Shown piece by piece: positions 38,629 through 43,484 of a DNA stretch of 64,000 nucleotides. Location: assembly GCA_035079385.1 (NCBI GenBank), contig JAVHKY010000030.1, forward strand, positions 7,913,001 to 7,977,000, written 5' to 3'. The stretch's first letter is position 1, and every line of letters begins with the position of its first letter. The notes under the pieces were generated by a model that saw only the letters and a program-made list of their open reading frames with translations, did no database searches and was not told where the DNA came from. A program made the translations under genes and the position numbers. This stretch comes from Aspidiotus rigidus. Its lineage: Eukaryota > Arthropoda > Insecta > Hemiptera > Diaspididae.

Positions 38629-40263
38629 GAGTGGTGCCTTATTTGTTGGCCTTGATCCGAAAATTATGGTTCAGTGCGCCTCTATCGTTGAGAAAGACGA
38701 AAAAGCGTGCGATACAATGGTTCATGAAATTGATCGTGTTCTAACGCCCGCGAAAGAAACAGTTCTGGAGAAAGTAAACGAAGATCCTTCAATGAGCAAA
38801 TTAAAAGAATTATTCCAGGTACAGACAACATAATGTCGAGAGTTCATAAATTTTGTCCAAGTAGATACGTACATGATATTATTATGAATTTTGTAGAATA
38901 CAACGATTTACGAGGAATTGAAGAATGGCTCCCTTGGACCAATCACTTTATTGGCACCCACTGAGAAAGCATTCTCTAATCTCACGGAAGACGACTGGAA
39001 AATGTTGAAAGACAAGACTGTCGTTGAAGAACTCTTACGACGACATATAATTGCTGGTACGTACTAGGACCGTTGCTGTTCGGTGAAAATTTCAAGAGAG
39101 GATTTAGAAAAAAGATTAAAACAGGAAAAAACCTTTTTGACTTTTTTTTGTCAATTTGGCAAAGCCGTTGCTCGGCAATTACACGAATTAGGCGTAACGT
39201 ACGTATATATCGGCGGTGGTACTCGAAAAATTTTGGCTGAACGATCAAGTGATCAGTAAAATCGAACTCCCCCCATAAAAAAATTCCCTCCTGGCCTGAA
39301 CTAATGTAGATAATAAAAGAAACTCCGTCAACAGCAAACGAAGTTAGCTGCGAGTTTTTTAATTATTTTATAGCCTAATTCATTTTTTAAATTGTTTTCT
39401 TCTTTTCTTTTCAATTCCAATTTTATTGGTGAGAATACTGTACTTTGGGTTCTTTCGTCTTCCTTTATAAATCTGCCCTGTTTTTGATCAATACGTATTA
39501 TGACTTCAAATTTTTTTGATGACACGTTTTTTACACCCTCTCAAATTTTTCAACGCGTCGACATTCATCTAAATGAGTCCTGATTTGCTTTCGAACAATA
39601 AATCTACTTGTACCGATTAAAATAATGTCCTTATTCGTATATCTCATGATAGAAATCGGGCATGAGCTAGATTCTTCATTACTATCATCTATTCGCGCGT
39701 TTTGAAAGGTGATTATCTTGTGTAATTTTCTGTTCACAGACGTCATCTGTTGTGACGGAGTCGGTATGACTGCCTGGCCTTTCTCAGAAGAAGTGAGCAC
39801 CGCTAACGGATTCTCCTTAAACGTTAGAAGGAAAAACCGACGAAACGTAATTTTCGGTGAAACTACAACCGAATCCTGTGATCACCTTACTAAGGATGGA
39901 ATAATTCATTTTGTCGATAAGGTAAATACCGCTCATTCCTAATAGAGAAATACAGAACTTGTTAAATATTACGTGTGTCTATAATATTTCTCGAGCATTG
40001 AGAATTAAATTGCCAAAAAATATGTATATATTTCCGGAACGACTTTTAGATTTGTCTCTGGTGGGATTTTACTAAAGCGGAGAATGCTAGCGATGACGTC
40101 GGATTCCTACTTTCTATTCGAATTTAAATTAAAGCAAGATTATGAAATGGGTATTTCTTATACTTTTTTCTAGGTTATGATGCCCAGACCTATCAATTTG
40201 AAAGGTAGTGCGGTCAAGTACATGGATCCGAGTGGATCAGAAATTGTGTTGTTCGGTATCTAA
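1242..40263 (+). CDS. mfas: Secreted EMI + four-FAS1 protein (midline fasciclin / TGFBI / periostin family), complete, 15 exons
   Basis: Spliced CDS: 1242-1372, 6198-6307, 6610-6700, 24431-24574, 30489-30583, 31055-31227, 31317-31505, 32201-32417, 32528-32665, 36655-36873, 37851-38143, 38630-38818, 38897-39056, 39740-39921, 40174-40263. The total is 2421 nt, or 806 residues plus TAA, with GT..AG introns and frame kept at every junction. The start is the first ATG after an in-frame TGA at 1224. Residues 1 to about 25 form a hydrophobic signal peptide. An EMI domain spans about 112-190 (PDVCV near its start, YQCCPGA near its end). Four FAS1 domains follow, each with its strand motif: NMTIFVPSDD, NYTVFAFTD, NRTLFVPTDEA and ITLLAPTEKAF. 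In this family such proteins are extracellular-matrix or adhesion proteins, and Drosophila midline fasciclin is the arthropod member. There is no GPI-type hydrophobic tail, so I infer secretion. The symbol rests on domain layout, not on a tree. Length is close to human TGFBI/periostin (about 680-840 residues). Confidence 0.9.
1373..6197 (+). other. Intron 1 of the mfas-like gene (4.8 kb)
   Basis: No recognised exon, RNA gene or full mobile element. It is AT-rich with scattered poly-A/T tracts (4270, 4830). The short open frames on both strands lack family resemblance. Confidence 0.6.
6198..6307 (+). CDS. mfas: mfas-like exon 2: polar N-terminal linker
   Basis: The acceptor is TTTCCAG and the donor G|GTACGT. 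It codes for a charged, Ser/Asn/Glu-rich segment (FKDLESLESEPIPNG and onward) with no domain; the frame joins exons 1 and 3 exactly. As a low-complexity exon it rests mainly on splice phase and context. Confidence 0.78.
6610..6700 (+). CDS. mfas: mfas-like exon 3: pre-EMI segment
   Basis: The acceptor follows a T-tract (TTTTTTTAG) and the donor is GG|GTACGT. It codes for LLSSLFRGGLGLPHGMSFLK and about ten more residues, a Gly/Leu-rich stretch running into the first EMI residues. The split Gly codon is completed by exon 4. Confidence 0.82.
7470..7978 (-). repeat. Left inverted arm of PLE1
   Basis: Reverse complement of 9226-9731: it codes on - for the same GIY-YIG tail (SAFADHLISQNHKFEEG). 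It also holds the same AT-rich 3' end with the hairpin TGGCT..AGCC-GAAAGC. The + strand open frame across this arm is only its shadow. Confidence 0.9.
8006..8731 (+). pseudogene. PLE1 reverse transcriptase, 5'-truncated and frameshifted
   Basis: An open 241-residue stretch carries the PLE reverse-transcriptase blocks: LPKVHKEGTPMRPVVS (the PLE-type block before motif A), LSFDVVGLFPHIP (motif A with the catalytic Asp), and YRYVDDVLYLW (motif C, catalytic YVDD). The N-terminal blocks are absent: the frame begins at the edge of the inverted arm. A stop at about 8729 reflects a one-base frameshift; the downstream frame (from about 8710) continues with RKGTCTDMTIHGSSFCPPSH, the conserved PLE thumb region. 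As it stands it cannot make an active enzyme. Confidence 0.88.
8720..9512 (+). pseudogene. PLE1 RT C-terminus and GIY-YIG endonuclease remnant
   Basis: After the frameshift, an RT thumb segment runs to about 8980. Further frame changes lead to the frame ending at 9512, which holds SSGVYKIKCQDCESVYIGET, then SRQLKIREKEH and a His/Asn-rich tail (ADHLISQNHKFEEG). This is the PLE form of the GIY-YIG nuclease (VYKI..C.DC..VYIGET...R..EH), which in PLEs nicks target DNA for insertion. The stop follows the last residues HESP. Confidence 0.85.
9822..11100 (-). mobile_element. Penelope-like element 2 (PLE2), degraded, with 0.4-kb inverted arms
   Basis: A second, clearly different PLE, read on -. Arms 9822-10216 and 10692-11100 are inverted copies of its 3' region. 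The core 10217-10691 codes on - for an RT thumb remnant (frames resembling ISTDITIHGSS and FNGLIHRLIHIP), followed by the GIY-YIG start. Many stops and frameshifts are present. It lies back to back with PLE1: opposite polarity, with a 90-bp spacer. Confidence 0.75.
10173..10394 (-). pseudogene. PLE2 GIY-YIG endonuclease start, fragment
   Basis: A 73-residue frame holds ILRPFGFRPAFYNHTTVKSL, then LKDPIPVAERGG and CPSVYIGMTKK. The (L/I)xPFGFRPAFYN block followed by KDPIP and C..VYIG.T is the linker and first strands of the PLE GIY-YIG domain. The usual second Cys region is altered (YRVARGDCP) and the frame then breaks. Confidence 0.75.
11101..13344. other. Intron 3, no recognised feature
   Basis: AT-rich non-coding DNA. 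Pyrimidine-rich stretches occur at 13020-13200, and short fragments of the AACAGGTTCCCTG family at 12544 and 12843 (CCCATAGAACAGGTTCC). Nothing else is recognised. Confidence 0.5.
13380..13829. repeat. AACAGGTTCCCTG-family TIR element, degenerate copy
   Basis: The left end reads GGCAGGGACCTGTTTCATGG and the right end AATAAAACAGGTTCCCTTTT, in inverted orientation. Just inside the right end is a GGACGGCAGACG block shared with other copies. The sequence just left (13345-13380, GTTCTTTAACGGAGTTGAAC) also precedes the copy at 63230. No coding capacity. Confidence 0.55.
14271..15145. mobile_element. TIR element of about 0.87 kb (AACAGGTTCCCTG family)
   Basis: The ends are inverted repeats of about 60 bp. 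Left: AACAGGGATGTTTTATGGGA, then TTTTTGAAAAATTTGCCGTACGCC; right, read in reverse: AACAGGAAACCTGTTCTATG, then GGCTTTTTGAGAAATTTGCC. The interior has no protein-coding frame and includes a ~65-bp tandem repeat and a TA run. This suggests a non-autonomous DNA transposon or MITE that gathered repeats. Related ends recur at 43350, 45207, 48040 and 63230. Confidence 0.6.
14870..15080. repeat. Tandem repeat, ~65-bp unit
   Basis: About three units of the pattern TCCTATCATATATGGCTCGA, TAGTCGAAATTTTTTC, AAGTCCCC follow a TATATATATATATA run. Single degenerate units recur at 45280, 46610 and 47340, so this unit travels with the AACAGGTTCCCTG family. Confidence 0.65.
15146..20023. other. Intron 3, no recognised feature
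   Basis: AT-rich, with poly-T at 15538-15550 and G runs at 17116 and 18081. No gene, RNA or element is recognised; open frames up to about 90 codons have no family resemblance. Confidence 0.5.
20024..20715. repeat. Foldback element with TTCACC/GGTGAA arrays around an AT-only core
   Basis: The left side (20024-20165) has at least six TTCACC motifs, often as TTCACCTACAGA or TTCACCGAAA. The right side (20575-20715) has the inverse: GGTGAA, CGGTGAAAA, AGGTGAACTT. The core (20165-20530) is almost pure A/T. Short inverted subterminal arrays of this kind are typical of some non-autonomous DNA transposons; the family is unknown. Confidence 0.5.
20868..21750 (-). pseudogene. Penelope-like element 3: RT end plus GIY-YIG remnant
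   Basis: Read on -. 21716-21381 codes for an RT segment with YWYVDDILCLC (motif C YVDD) and LSINLLDLNISI. 21372-21148 codes for the following thumb segment (IDVDKIIRKKAP). 21120-20930 codes for FNLRPAYYSVN, DPIPLERSGVYRLVCSDCPT and VYVGQTCRKPKNR, a GIY-YIG start. The frames are broken by stops. The 3' end (about 20940-20868) carries ACCGAAACGTGTCGTG, a PLE-type GAAAC tail. The 5' part of the RT is missing. Confidence 0.85.
21751..24430. other. Intron 3, 3' part; one unassigned open frame
   Basis: Contains a 115-codon + frame at 22359-22706 (NWFNGFIQDPFQLQIMPYSD in the middle) with no family resemblance and a neighbouring frame open as well; probably chance. No recognised element. Confidence 0.4.
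24431..24574 (+). CDS. mfas: mfas-like exon 4: first half of EMI domain
   Basis: The acceptor is GGTTACAG and the donor AA|GTGAGT. It codes for GPDVCVSKVEQV and onward, the Pro-x-Val-Cys start typical of the EMI domain of TGFBI/periostin proteins, with Cys residues also in STCRN and YICTN. It follows a 17.7-kb intron full of mobile elements. Confidence 0.88.
24575..27368. other. Intron 4, 5' part
   Basis: AT-rich non-coding DNA. A short PLE-like tail is noted separately at 25400-25450; nothing else is recognised. Confidence 0.45.
25400..25450 (-). repeat. Possible PLE 3'-tail relic with CTGATGA and GAAAC boxes
   Basis: On - the sequence reads CCTGATGATAGCCGGC, then TGCGTTCAACGGAAACCGG. CTGATGA followed at 19 nt by GAAAC is the core order of a hammerhead ribozyme, which PLE ends are known to carry. 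The intervening bases do not form a proper stem II, so activity is not supported; an element-end relic is more likely. Confidence 0.35.
27369..27918. mobile_element. MITE-like element A, split by a nested foldback
   Basis: The left end is CACCCTATATTAAAGCCCTA, then TGATAATGAGTGAGGACATG. The inverse end ATGTCCTCACTGGTTATT reaches 27679, where a second element is inserted, and resumes at 27903 as TAGGGCGCTACCTAT. Element 51849-52184 is a second copy of the same family without the insertion. The interior is AT-rich and non-coding. The shared motif CGCCATATTTAGTCGTTACG lies just inside both ends. Confidence 0.7.
27682..27900. mobile_element. Foldback element nested in MITE A, TA target duplication
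   Basis: Two arms of about 100 bp are near-perfect inverted copies. The left arm starts GGGCTTTTCCATGTCGGCG and runs through CTCCTACGTGTTATCAAAAT to GTTGCTGGATTG. The right arm ends CGCCGACATGGAAAAGCCC. TA flanks both sides (27680-27681 and 27901-27902), as in Tc1/mariner-type insertions. The open frames on both strands across it are products of the palindrome, not genes. Confidence 0.75.
28026..28412. repeat. Possible TIR element
   Basis: GCTGCCGTCCAATATTTA at about 28028 recurs in reverse as TAAATATTGGACGGCAGC near 28390-28410; an AATTGACGTA block follows inside each end. No coding frame. The family is unknown. Confidence 0.45.
29198..29261. repeat. 24-26-bp inverted repeat (hairpin)
   Basis: AGTAAGGAGATAGATACACG (29198 on) is mirrored by CGTGTATCTATATCTCTTTA (to 29261), with a 14-base loop. 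There is one two-base slip in the stem. Confidence 0.7.
29330..29800 (-). pseudogene. Penelope-like element 4: GIY-YIG domain relic
   Basis: On -, 29772-29437 codes for FKIQCDERPFSYIGQTGRPL, KTRLNEHRYALTSR and SNFAAHLLASGHPF, the PLE GIY-YIG domain from the first Cys to the C-terminus. Upstream on - (to about 29800) KDPVPSDEKCGV remains but in another frame. The 3' end at 29330-29400 carries ATGGATATTTATCCAAAAGC, the same hairpin layout as in PLE1 and PLE2. No RT is left. Confidence 0.8.
30489..30583 (+). CDS. mfas: mfas-like exon 5: second half of EMI domain
   Basis: Codes for VYTKEDTKTTEVIYQCCPGA then RKNYETDQCEH. The aromatic-x-CCPG motif closes the EMI fold. Of two overlapping AGs at the acceptor (TGTGTAGAG), only the first keeps the reading frame. 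Confidence 0.88.
30584..31054 (+). other. Intron 5 of the mfas-like gene
   Basis: Short intron, no recognised internal feature. Confidence 0.7.
31055..31227 (+). CDS. mfas: mfas-like exon 6: FAS1 domain 1, N-terminal part
   Basis: Codes for DIKALDETAKTLGSAEFAKM and then NMTIFVPSDDAV, the first conserved FAS1 strand motif. The donor is ACG|GTCAGT and the exon ends in phase 0. Confidence 0.9.
31317..31505 (+). CDS. mfas: mfas-like exon 7: FAS1-1 insertion and NH motif
   Basis: Codes for 63 residues, phase 0 at both ends. The first ~45 (Ser/Glu/Lys-rich, for example LEDSSENEIPSDKVEKKS) have no FAS1 counterpart and look like a flexible loop insertion. The last part, LNHLVPGVYDMHD, is the conserved NH..(V/P)G.Y block of a FAS1 domain, so the exon is probably constitutive. 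Confidence 0.88.
31506..32200 (+). other. Intron 7 of the mfas-like gene
   Basis: Holds no recognised feature. The frames continuing past exon 7 have no family resemblance. Confidence 0.7.
32201..32417 (+). CDS. mfas: mfas-like exon 8: FAS1 domain 1 end, domain 2 start
   Basis: Codes for LKTVDGLPIRINIYHGDRK and the NG..LHVTDAIL block that ends FAS1-1, then SIGDILLESKDFGTFTE opening FAS1-2. The acceptor is TTCTTCAG and the donor T|GTGCGT. Confidence 0.9.
32528..32665 (+). CDS. mfas: mfas-like exon 9: FAS1 domain 2, NYTVFAFTD block
   Basis: Codes for AAKADLMDKLSEPGNYTVFA and FTDAAFNKLDEEL, the Thr-(Val/Leu)-Phe-Ala-x-Thr-Asp signature of FAS1. The exon follows intron 8 of only 110 bp. The donor is A|GTAAGC. 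Confidence 0.9.
33890..34380. repeat. Minisatellite in intron 9, ~70-80-bp unit
   Basis: At least five units of CATACATTTTGTATCAATTT, GTATACAATTTGTATCA, TTCTAAAAGAAATTC, AGAGGATTCAAAATT lie head to tail with length variation. An open frame through it (FHTFCINLYTICI-type repeats) is an effect of the repeat. Confidence 0.8.
34508..35067 (-). pseudogene. Protein-primed DNA polymerase B C-terminal relic (Polinton/Maverick or related DNA virus type)
   Basis: Two - strand frames, 35025-34789 and 34729-34511, are the adjoining parts of one broken polymerase region. The first holds IPQVNKKVLSKFKDEMNGK and EEFIGLASKLYS. The second starts with a KHEIYTIEQNK block and ends at a stop. These are the Lys-rich C-terminal blocks of family-B polymerases found in Polinton/Maverick transposons and related viruses of invertebrates; in that family the protein copies the element's own DNA. 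The frames are offset, so at least one frameshift separates them, and the catalytic polymerase motifs are absent. The fragment is very AT-rich. It lies antisense in intron 9 of the mfas-like gene. Confidence 0.65.
35340..35400. repeat. Poly-G / poly-C / poly-A tract
   Basis: A run of 12 G (with a neighbouring GGGGG) is followed at about 25 bases by CCCCTCCCCCCCCC and 13 A. The G and C runs can pair or form quadruplex or triplex structures. Its exact length is likely polymorphic and error-prone. Confidence 0.7.
35900..36400. repeat. Tandem repeat in intron 9, ~145-155-bp unit
   Basis: The unit GACTGAAAATTCGAATTCTA, CGATCT(C/T)GATTACCCC starts near 36048, 36202 and 36344, with a more degenerate copy from about 35900. 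Units also share ATAAACT..TCTTGATCAGT and CACAAACTCC. Confidence 0.75.
36655..36873 (+). CDS. mfas: mfas-like exon 10: FAS1 domain 2, C-terminal part
   Basis: Codes for LIKAHIIPRTLCSGAFGKLT, then a long polar stretch and SNGVLHVINYPVVP, the Asn-Gly-x-x-His block that closes a FAS1 domain. The donor is G|GTAAGT. It is preceded by a 4.0-kb intron with a polB relic and minisatellites. Confidence 0.9.
36874..37850 (+). other. Intron 10 of the mfas-like gene
   Basis: About 1 kb without a recognised feature apart from a C12/A12 tract near 37625. Confidence 0.6.
37851..38143 (+). CDS. mfas: mfas-like exon 11: FAS1 domain 3
   Basis: The longest exon. It codes for EPVTALLTNKNQTKWLDLI, then INRTLFVPTDEAVEK and the Leu-His-Ile-Ser segment, covering most of FAS1-3. 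Three Cys in SVCSCQM and nearby may form disulfides. It ends in phase 0. Confidence 0.9.
38595..38625. repeat. T(30) tract as polypyrimidine tract of exon 12
   Basis: An uninterrupted T run of about 30 ends four bases before the ACAG acceptor at 38626-38629. It probably serves as the polypyrimidine tract. Confidence 0.85.
38630..38818 (+). CDS. mfas: mfas-like exon 12: FAS1 domain 3 end, domain 4 start
   Basis: Codes for 63 residues, phase 0 at both ends, including DTMVHEIDRVLTPAK, the His-x-Ile-Asp-x-Val-Leu end of FAS1-3. Its acceptor sits directly after a T run of about 30 (38595-38625). Confidence 0.88.
38897..39056 (+). CDS. mfas: mfas-like exon 13: FAS1 domain 4, N-terminal part
   Basis: Codes for TIYEELKNGSLGPITLLAPT and EKAFSNLTEDDW, then VVEELLRRHIIAG. 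This is the most conserved FAS1 layout: TLLAPT.KAF followed by LL..HI. Intron 12 is only 78 bp. Confidence 0.9.
39057..39739 (+). other. Intron 13 of the mfas-like gene
   Basis: Ordinary AT-rich intron, no recognised feature. Confidence 0.65.
39740..39921 (+). CDS. mfas: mfas-like exon 14: FAS1 domain 4, C-terminal part
   Basis: Codes for DVICCDGVGMTAWPFSEEV, a basic stretch, and TKDGIIHFVDK, the terminal Asn/Asp-Gly-x-x-His block of FAS1-4. The donor is AAG|GTAAAT, phase 0. Confidence 0.88.
40174..40263 (+). CDS. mfas: mfas-like exon 15: C-terminus and stop
   Basis: The acceptor is TTTTTTCTAG. It codes for VMMPRPINLKGSAVKYMDPS and ends EIVLFGI with TAA at 40261-40263. There is no hydrophobic anchor. 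No canonical AATAAA was found close downstream, so the polyadenylation site is undefined. Confidence 0.85.
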   Translation, partial: VMMPRPINLKGSAVKYMDPSGSEIVLFGI

Positions 40264-41449
40264 AGAGCCATAATATAATGATCAGACGGATGAATAACTT
40301 TTAGTCGTTACACGGAATATTTCAATTTTTTTTACGATTTTTATTCATTTTGTACTTTTTTCTCTCTCTCGTTTTGCAGTAGTCTACAATAATTTTTTTA
40401 TATACTGTTTTATTTGTTAATGTTTATTTTTCGTATGTTTTAATTTTAATCATTCTTTATTGGAAAGCTGTTTCATTTTAAAATTAATGTAGGCAGAATT
40501 TTTCGTGCTACCAAGACGCACGAGTTGAGTAGCGTATGTAGTTATCTACAAGACAACAGGTACACATGTAAGTATACGAGTTTATTTTTATAGATTTGAT
40601 ACGTTTTATTGTAGCATGAGAGTATACTTTCGTATTTTGAATACAAATTGTTGAAAACATAATATCCAACCAGAAATTTATTTTTGCAGTGTAACTGCGA
40701 TGGAGTTCGGCTGACGTTTTTTCTTTCGTAAATTGTCGTTTCGAAACGGACGAGGCCTAGTAGATGTTGACCTCAAATAACTTTTGAGAGTAGCTCCTAA
40801 TGTTTGACTTTGTGACTTGAAAAAATTTCGGAGTGAATAGTAAAACTTGAAAAGTTTTGTTAATTAATGTACATGAGAGCTTCCTGTCTCCACCCCTCCT
40901 TCAGTAACTTTCAAAGTTCGAAAGTGGTATTATACTAGCTCTCTTTTCCCTCCTATTCGCCCCTCCCCAAAAGCTAGTAGCTTAATATATAGTATACTAG
41001 GCCTACACTAATAAGGCTCTATACGCAGTACACCAGACCTATACTAGGCTAAGCCTTCATTATACTAGACCTGAATTGGCTAAATCTCTCTTCGATGTAT
41101 ATGTTACGCCGAATTCGAGCAATTGCACAATGCGCGCAGTCTGCAGCAATTTCACCGAATGCGCGCAGTCATCAACCACATTGCTGACAGCACGCATCCC
41201 AAAAATTTTTTGCCGACTGCGCGCAATAAATGATGAGAATGTATTTTTTGACTCTAATTCGGCAATATTTTTTCGCGGAATGCACGCCATTCGTGTACAC
41301 CTTCTTTTGACATTGACTCGGTAATATTTTTGAAACTATGATTTTGTCAATCGTTTCGAACGTCACGCAAAGATAAGGACAAGTTTATTGGAGATACATA
41401 TATCAACAGGTGACGAATGATTGATTAATACAGTCTACAAATCTGACCT
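40264..41449. other. 3' UTR and start of the intergenic region
   Basis: AT-rich 3' UTR-like DNA to about 40700. Then short repeats: TATACTAGGCCTATACTAGG-type motifs (40985-41070) and imperfect AATGCGCGCAGTC repeats (41120-41220). No gene. Confidence 0.5.
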
Positions 41450-41740
41450 ACTAAAAATTTGAAGGAACAAGCTGACAGAATGGTTACTCGAGGGAAAGGT
41501 TTACTTCCCCCTCGGAAAGAGGGAGACAATGCTCTCTTACGTATTCCTGAGTTTGATCAGGGTCGTGGCGACGCTCGAAATCTCATAGTCGTAATGGAAG
41601 AAGATGGTAAATTCATGGTAAGAACGAAACATGGACGCGTCGCGTCGATCGTCGCCTTGAACGGAATGCTCTGGACGCGACAAAGTGTACTTCCTTAGCA
41701 GCGAGCGATGTCCCGGAAGCCGAGGGACGTAGCTCAAAAA
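41450..41740 (+). pseudogene. KRBA2-like integrase C-terminal relic
   Basis: The + frame 41459-41698 codes for LKEQADRMVTRGKGLLPPRK, LLRIPEFDQGRGDARNLIVV, then MEEDGKFMVRTKHG. The pattern (ADRM..R....PP..GD...IP..D.GRGD.RN...V......G.Y..GTK.G) is that of the domain following the integrase core in KRBA2-type transposon proteins. A later frame retains SDVPEAEG. No integrase core is visible, and the frame lacks a proper start. This is probably a transposon relic; the exact family is an inference from memory of the pattern. Confidence 0.5.
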
Positions 41741-42216
41741 ATTTCAAATCAGGTCCGGGAGGCTTGGATTTAGTATTAGCCCAGTATAGTAGCTAGTATA
41801 ATATACTGCATGAAGTAGCACCAATAGGGAGGGAGCTAGCCAGTATACTGTACAGATGCCCAGACGCGAATTCTGGAATCAGGGATAGGGCTGAGGTTTG
41901 ACGTAAAAAACTTCCAAGTCCCAAGATCATGCACCCGGACGCATATTTTGAGATTAGGATGGGGGTAGAGAAAATATATGAACATGTCAAGAGAGCTTTG
42001 AAAAGTTCTCTCTGAGACAACTCACGATGATATACAAATGAAAATTCTTGAACAAAGAGCTCATAACCCCCCTCTACTAGTCAAAAAATCCCTATCTTAC
42101 ACCTCAGAATAAGTCTAGTCTCATTAGCATCTCTATTACAAATATTGAAATGTCACTTTTCATGCATTTGCCAAACATAACTCATATATTTGCTGTATGG
42201 TATTTTCCACAAATGT

Positions 42217-42850
42217 GACAGAGCCCCAATTCTCCTGATCATTTCATTTCCAGGAGCCTGAAGCCATTAGTCCATGATTAAACATTGGAGAATAGGTATC
42301 TTCCACAGGTAAGAAAAAGCCCCAATTCTCCCGATTCTATCATTACCAAAAGCGGAGAGTCGAAACAGCCAAAAGTAGAAGCGGCTACTAATGTGACTAT
42401 TTAGATATTTGTAAAAAAACTTTTCATAAAAAATTTTTTATATGGTAGGTACCCCTTTAATTCCATATTTTGTTGTGTGCTTGTGAGAGTGTGTCAGCAG
42501 CCTGTATGTGTAAAATATGCTGTTTAACGGTGAAAATGGATATTACACCGTTTTTCTCCAATTCGATAGTTGAATCAGATCATTACTACGTTTTATCCTC
42601 AGAATTTAAAAGGTATTATGTCCATATAAAAAATTTTTTATGAAAAGTTTTTTTACAAATATCTTAATAGTCACATTAGTAGCCGCTTCTACTTTTGGCT
42701 GATTTGGCTTTCCGCTTTTAGTAATGATAAAATCGGGAGAATTGGGGCTTTTTCGTACCTGTGGAAGATACCTATTCTCCAATGTTTATTCATGGACTAA
42801 TGGCTTCAGGCTCCTGGAAATGAAAGGATCAGGAGAATCGGGGCTCTGTC
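42217..42850. repeat. 634-bp palindromic element with 229-bp inverted arms
   Basis: Arm 42217-42445 is mirrored by 42622-42850 with few mismatches: GACAGAGCCCCAATTCTCCT against AGGAGAATCGGGGCTCTGTC at the outer ends, and TTTTCATAAAAAATTTTTTA at the inner ends. The 176-bp core (42446-42621) contains GTGTGTCAGCAGCCTGTATG and GGTGAAAATGGATATTACAC, sequences also found in the satellite at 43.5-45.2 kb. Arm pieces recur singly at 47735-47970. No coding frame. Confidence 0.75.
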
Positions 42851-43349
42851 GCTTCTGTAGAAGATACTTATTTTCTAGTTTGTGTCCATCTACATCGATT
42901 GACTGCATTACAGGCTCCTAGGCTGAACGGCAAAGCTGGAACAAATCTTCCTATCTTTCTTAAATCTTGGGTAAAGCTATCAGAGCTAAGAAACCAATGC
43001 TTTTCTTTTTTTTTTCTTCAGTTGTCATCAATGATACCGCTATTCCCTCCAATAGTAGACACATTCACTCAAGCACATGACAAAATATGGAGTTAAAGGG
43101 GTATAACTAACAATTCTCTGCAGGTATTCTGTTCAGATTCAATTATTAGCCCTCCTGATTCTCTCACGCAACTCATGCTGCTTGTAATATTATTTAGTAG
43201 TGGACTCTATTATTGTAGGCTATAGAGAGCCGTACCTTGTTGTGGTAAAGTAATACATGATGGTGGTGCATGTTTGAATATCATATCAGGGTGTTGTGTT
43301 GATGGTAGCTCTACCTACTTTTATAATATTACAAAATTAGGCAGTATTA
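42851..43349. other. Intergenic, between palindrome and satellite
   Basis: Holds a degraded satellite-like end (ATGACAAAATATGGAGTTAA near 43075, then ACAATTCTCTGCAGGTATTC) and otherwise nothing recognised. Confidence 0.5.
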
Positions 43350-43425
43350 ACAGAGAACCTGTTTTATGGGGGGCTTTTTGAGAAACTTGCCGTGCCCCGT
43401 CCAGCAAAAAACATGGAAAAATTTC
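43350..43425 (+). repeat. Left end of an AACAGGTTCCCTG-family element
   Basis: ATTAACAGAGAACCTGTTTT, ATGGGGGGCTTTTTGAGAAA, CTTGCCGTGCCCCGTCCAGC: the same ~60-bp terminal sequence as the element at 14271 and 45207. No matching right end directly follows. Confidence 0.6.
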
Positions 43426-43484
43426 AACTCTCGAGCTATCATATTATATAGTTGGAGATTCGAGAAAAATTTAGACTCTCAAAC

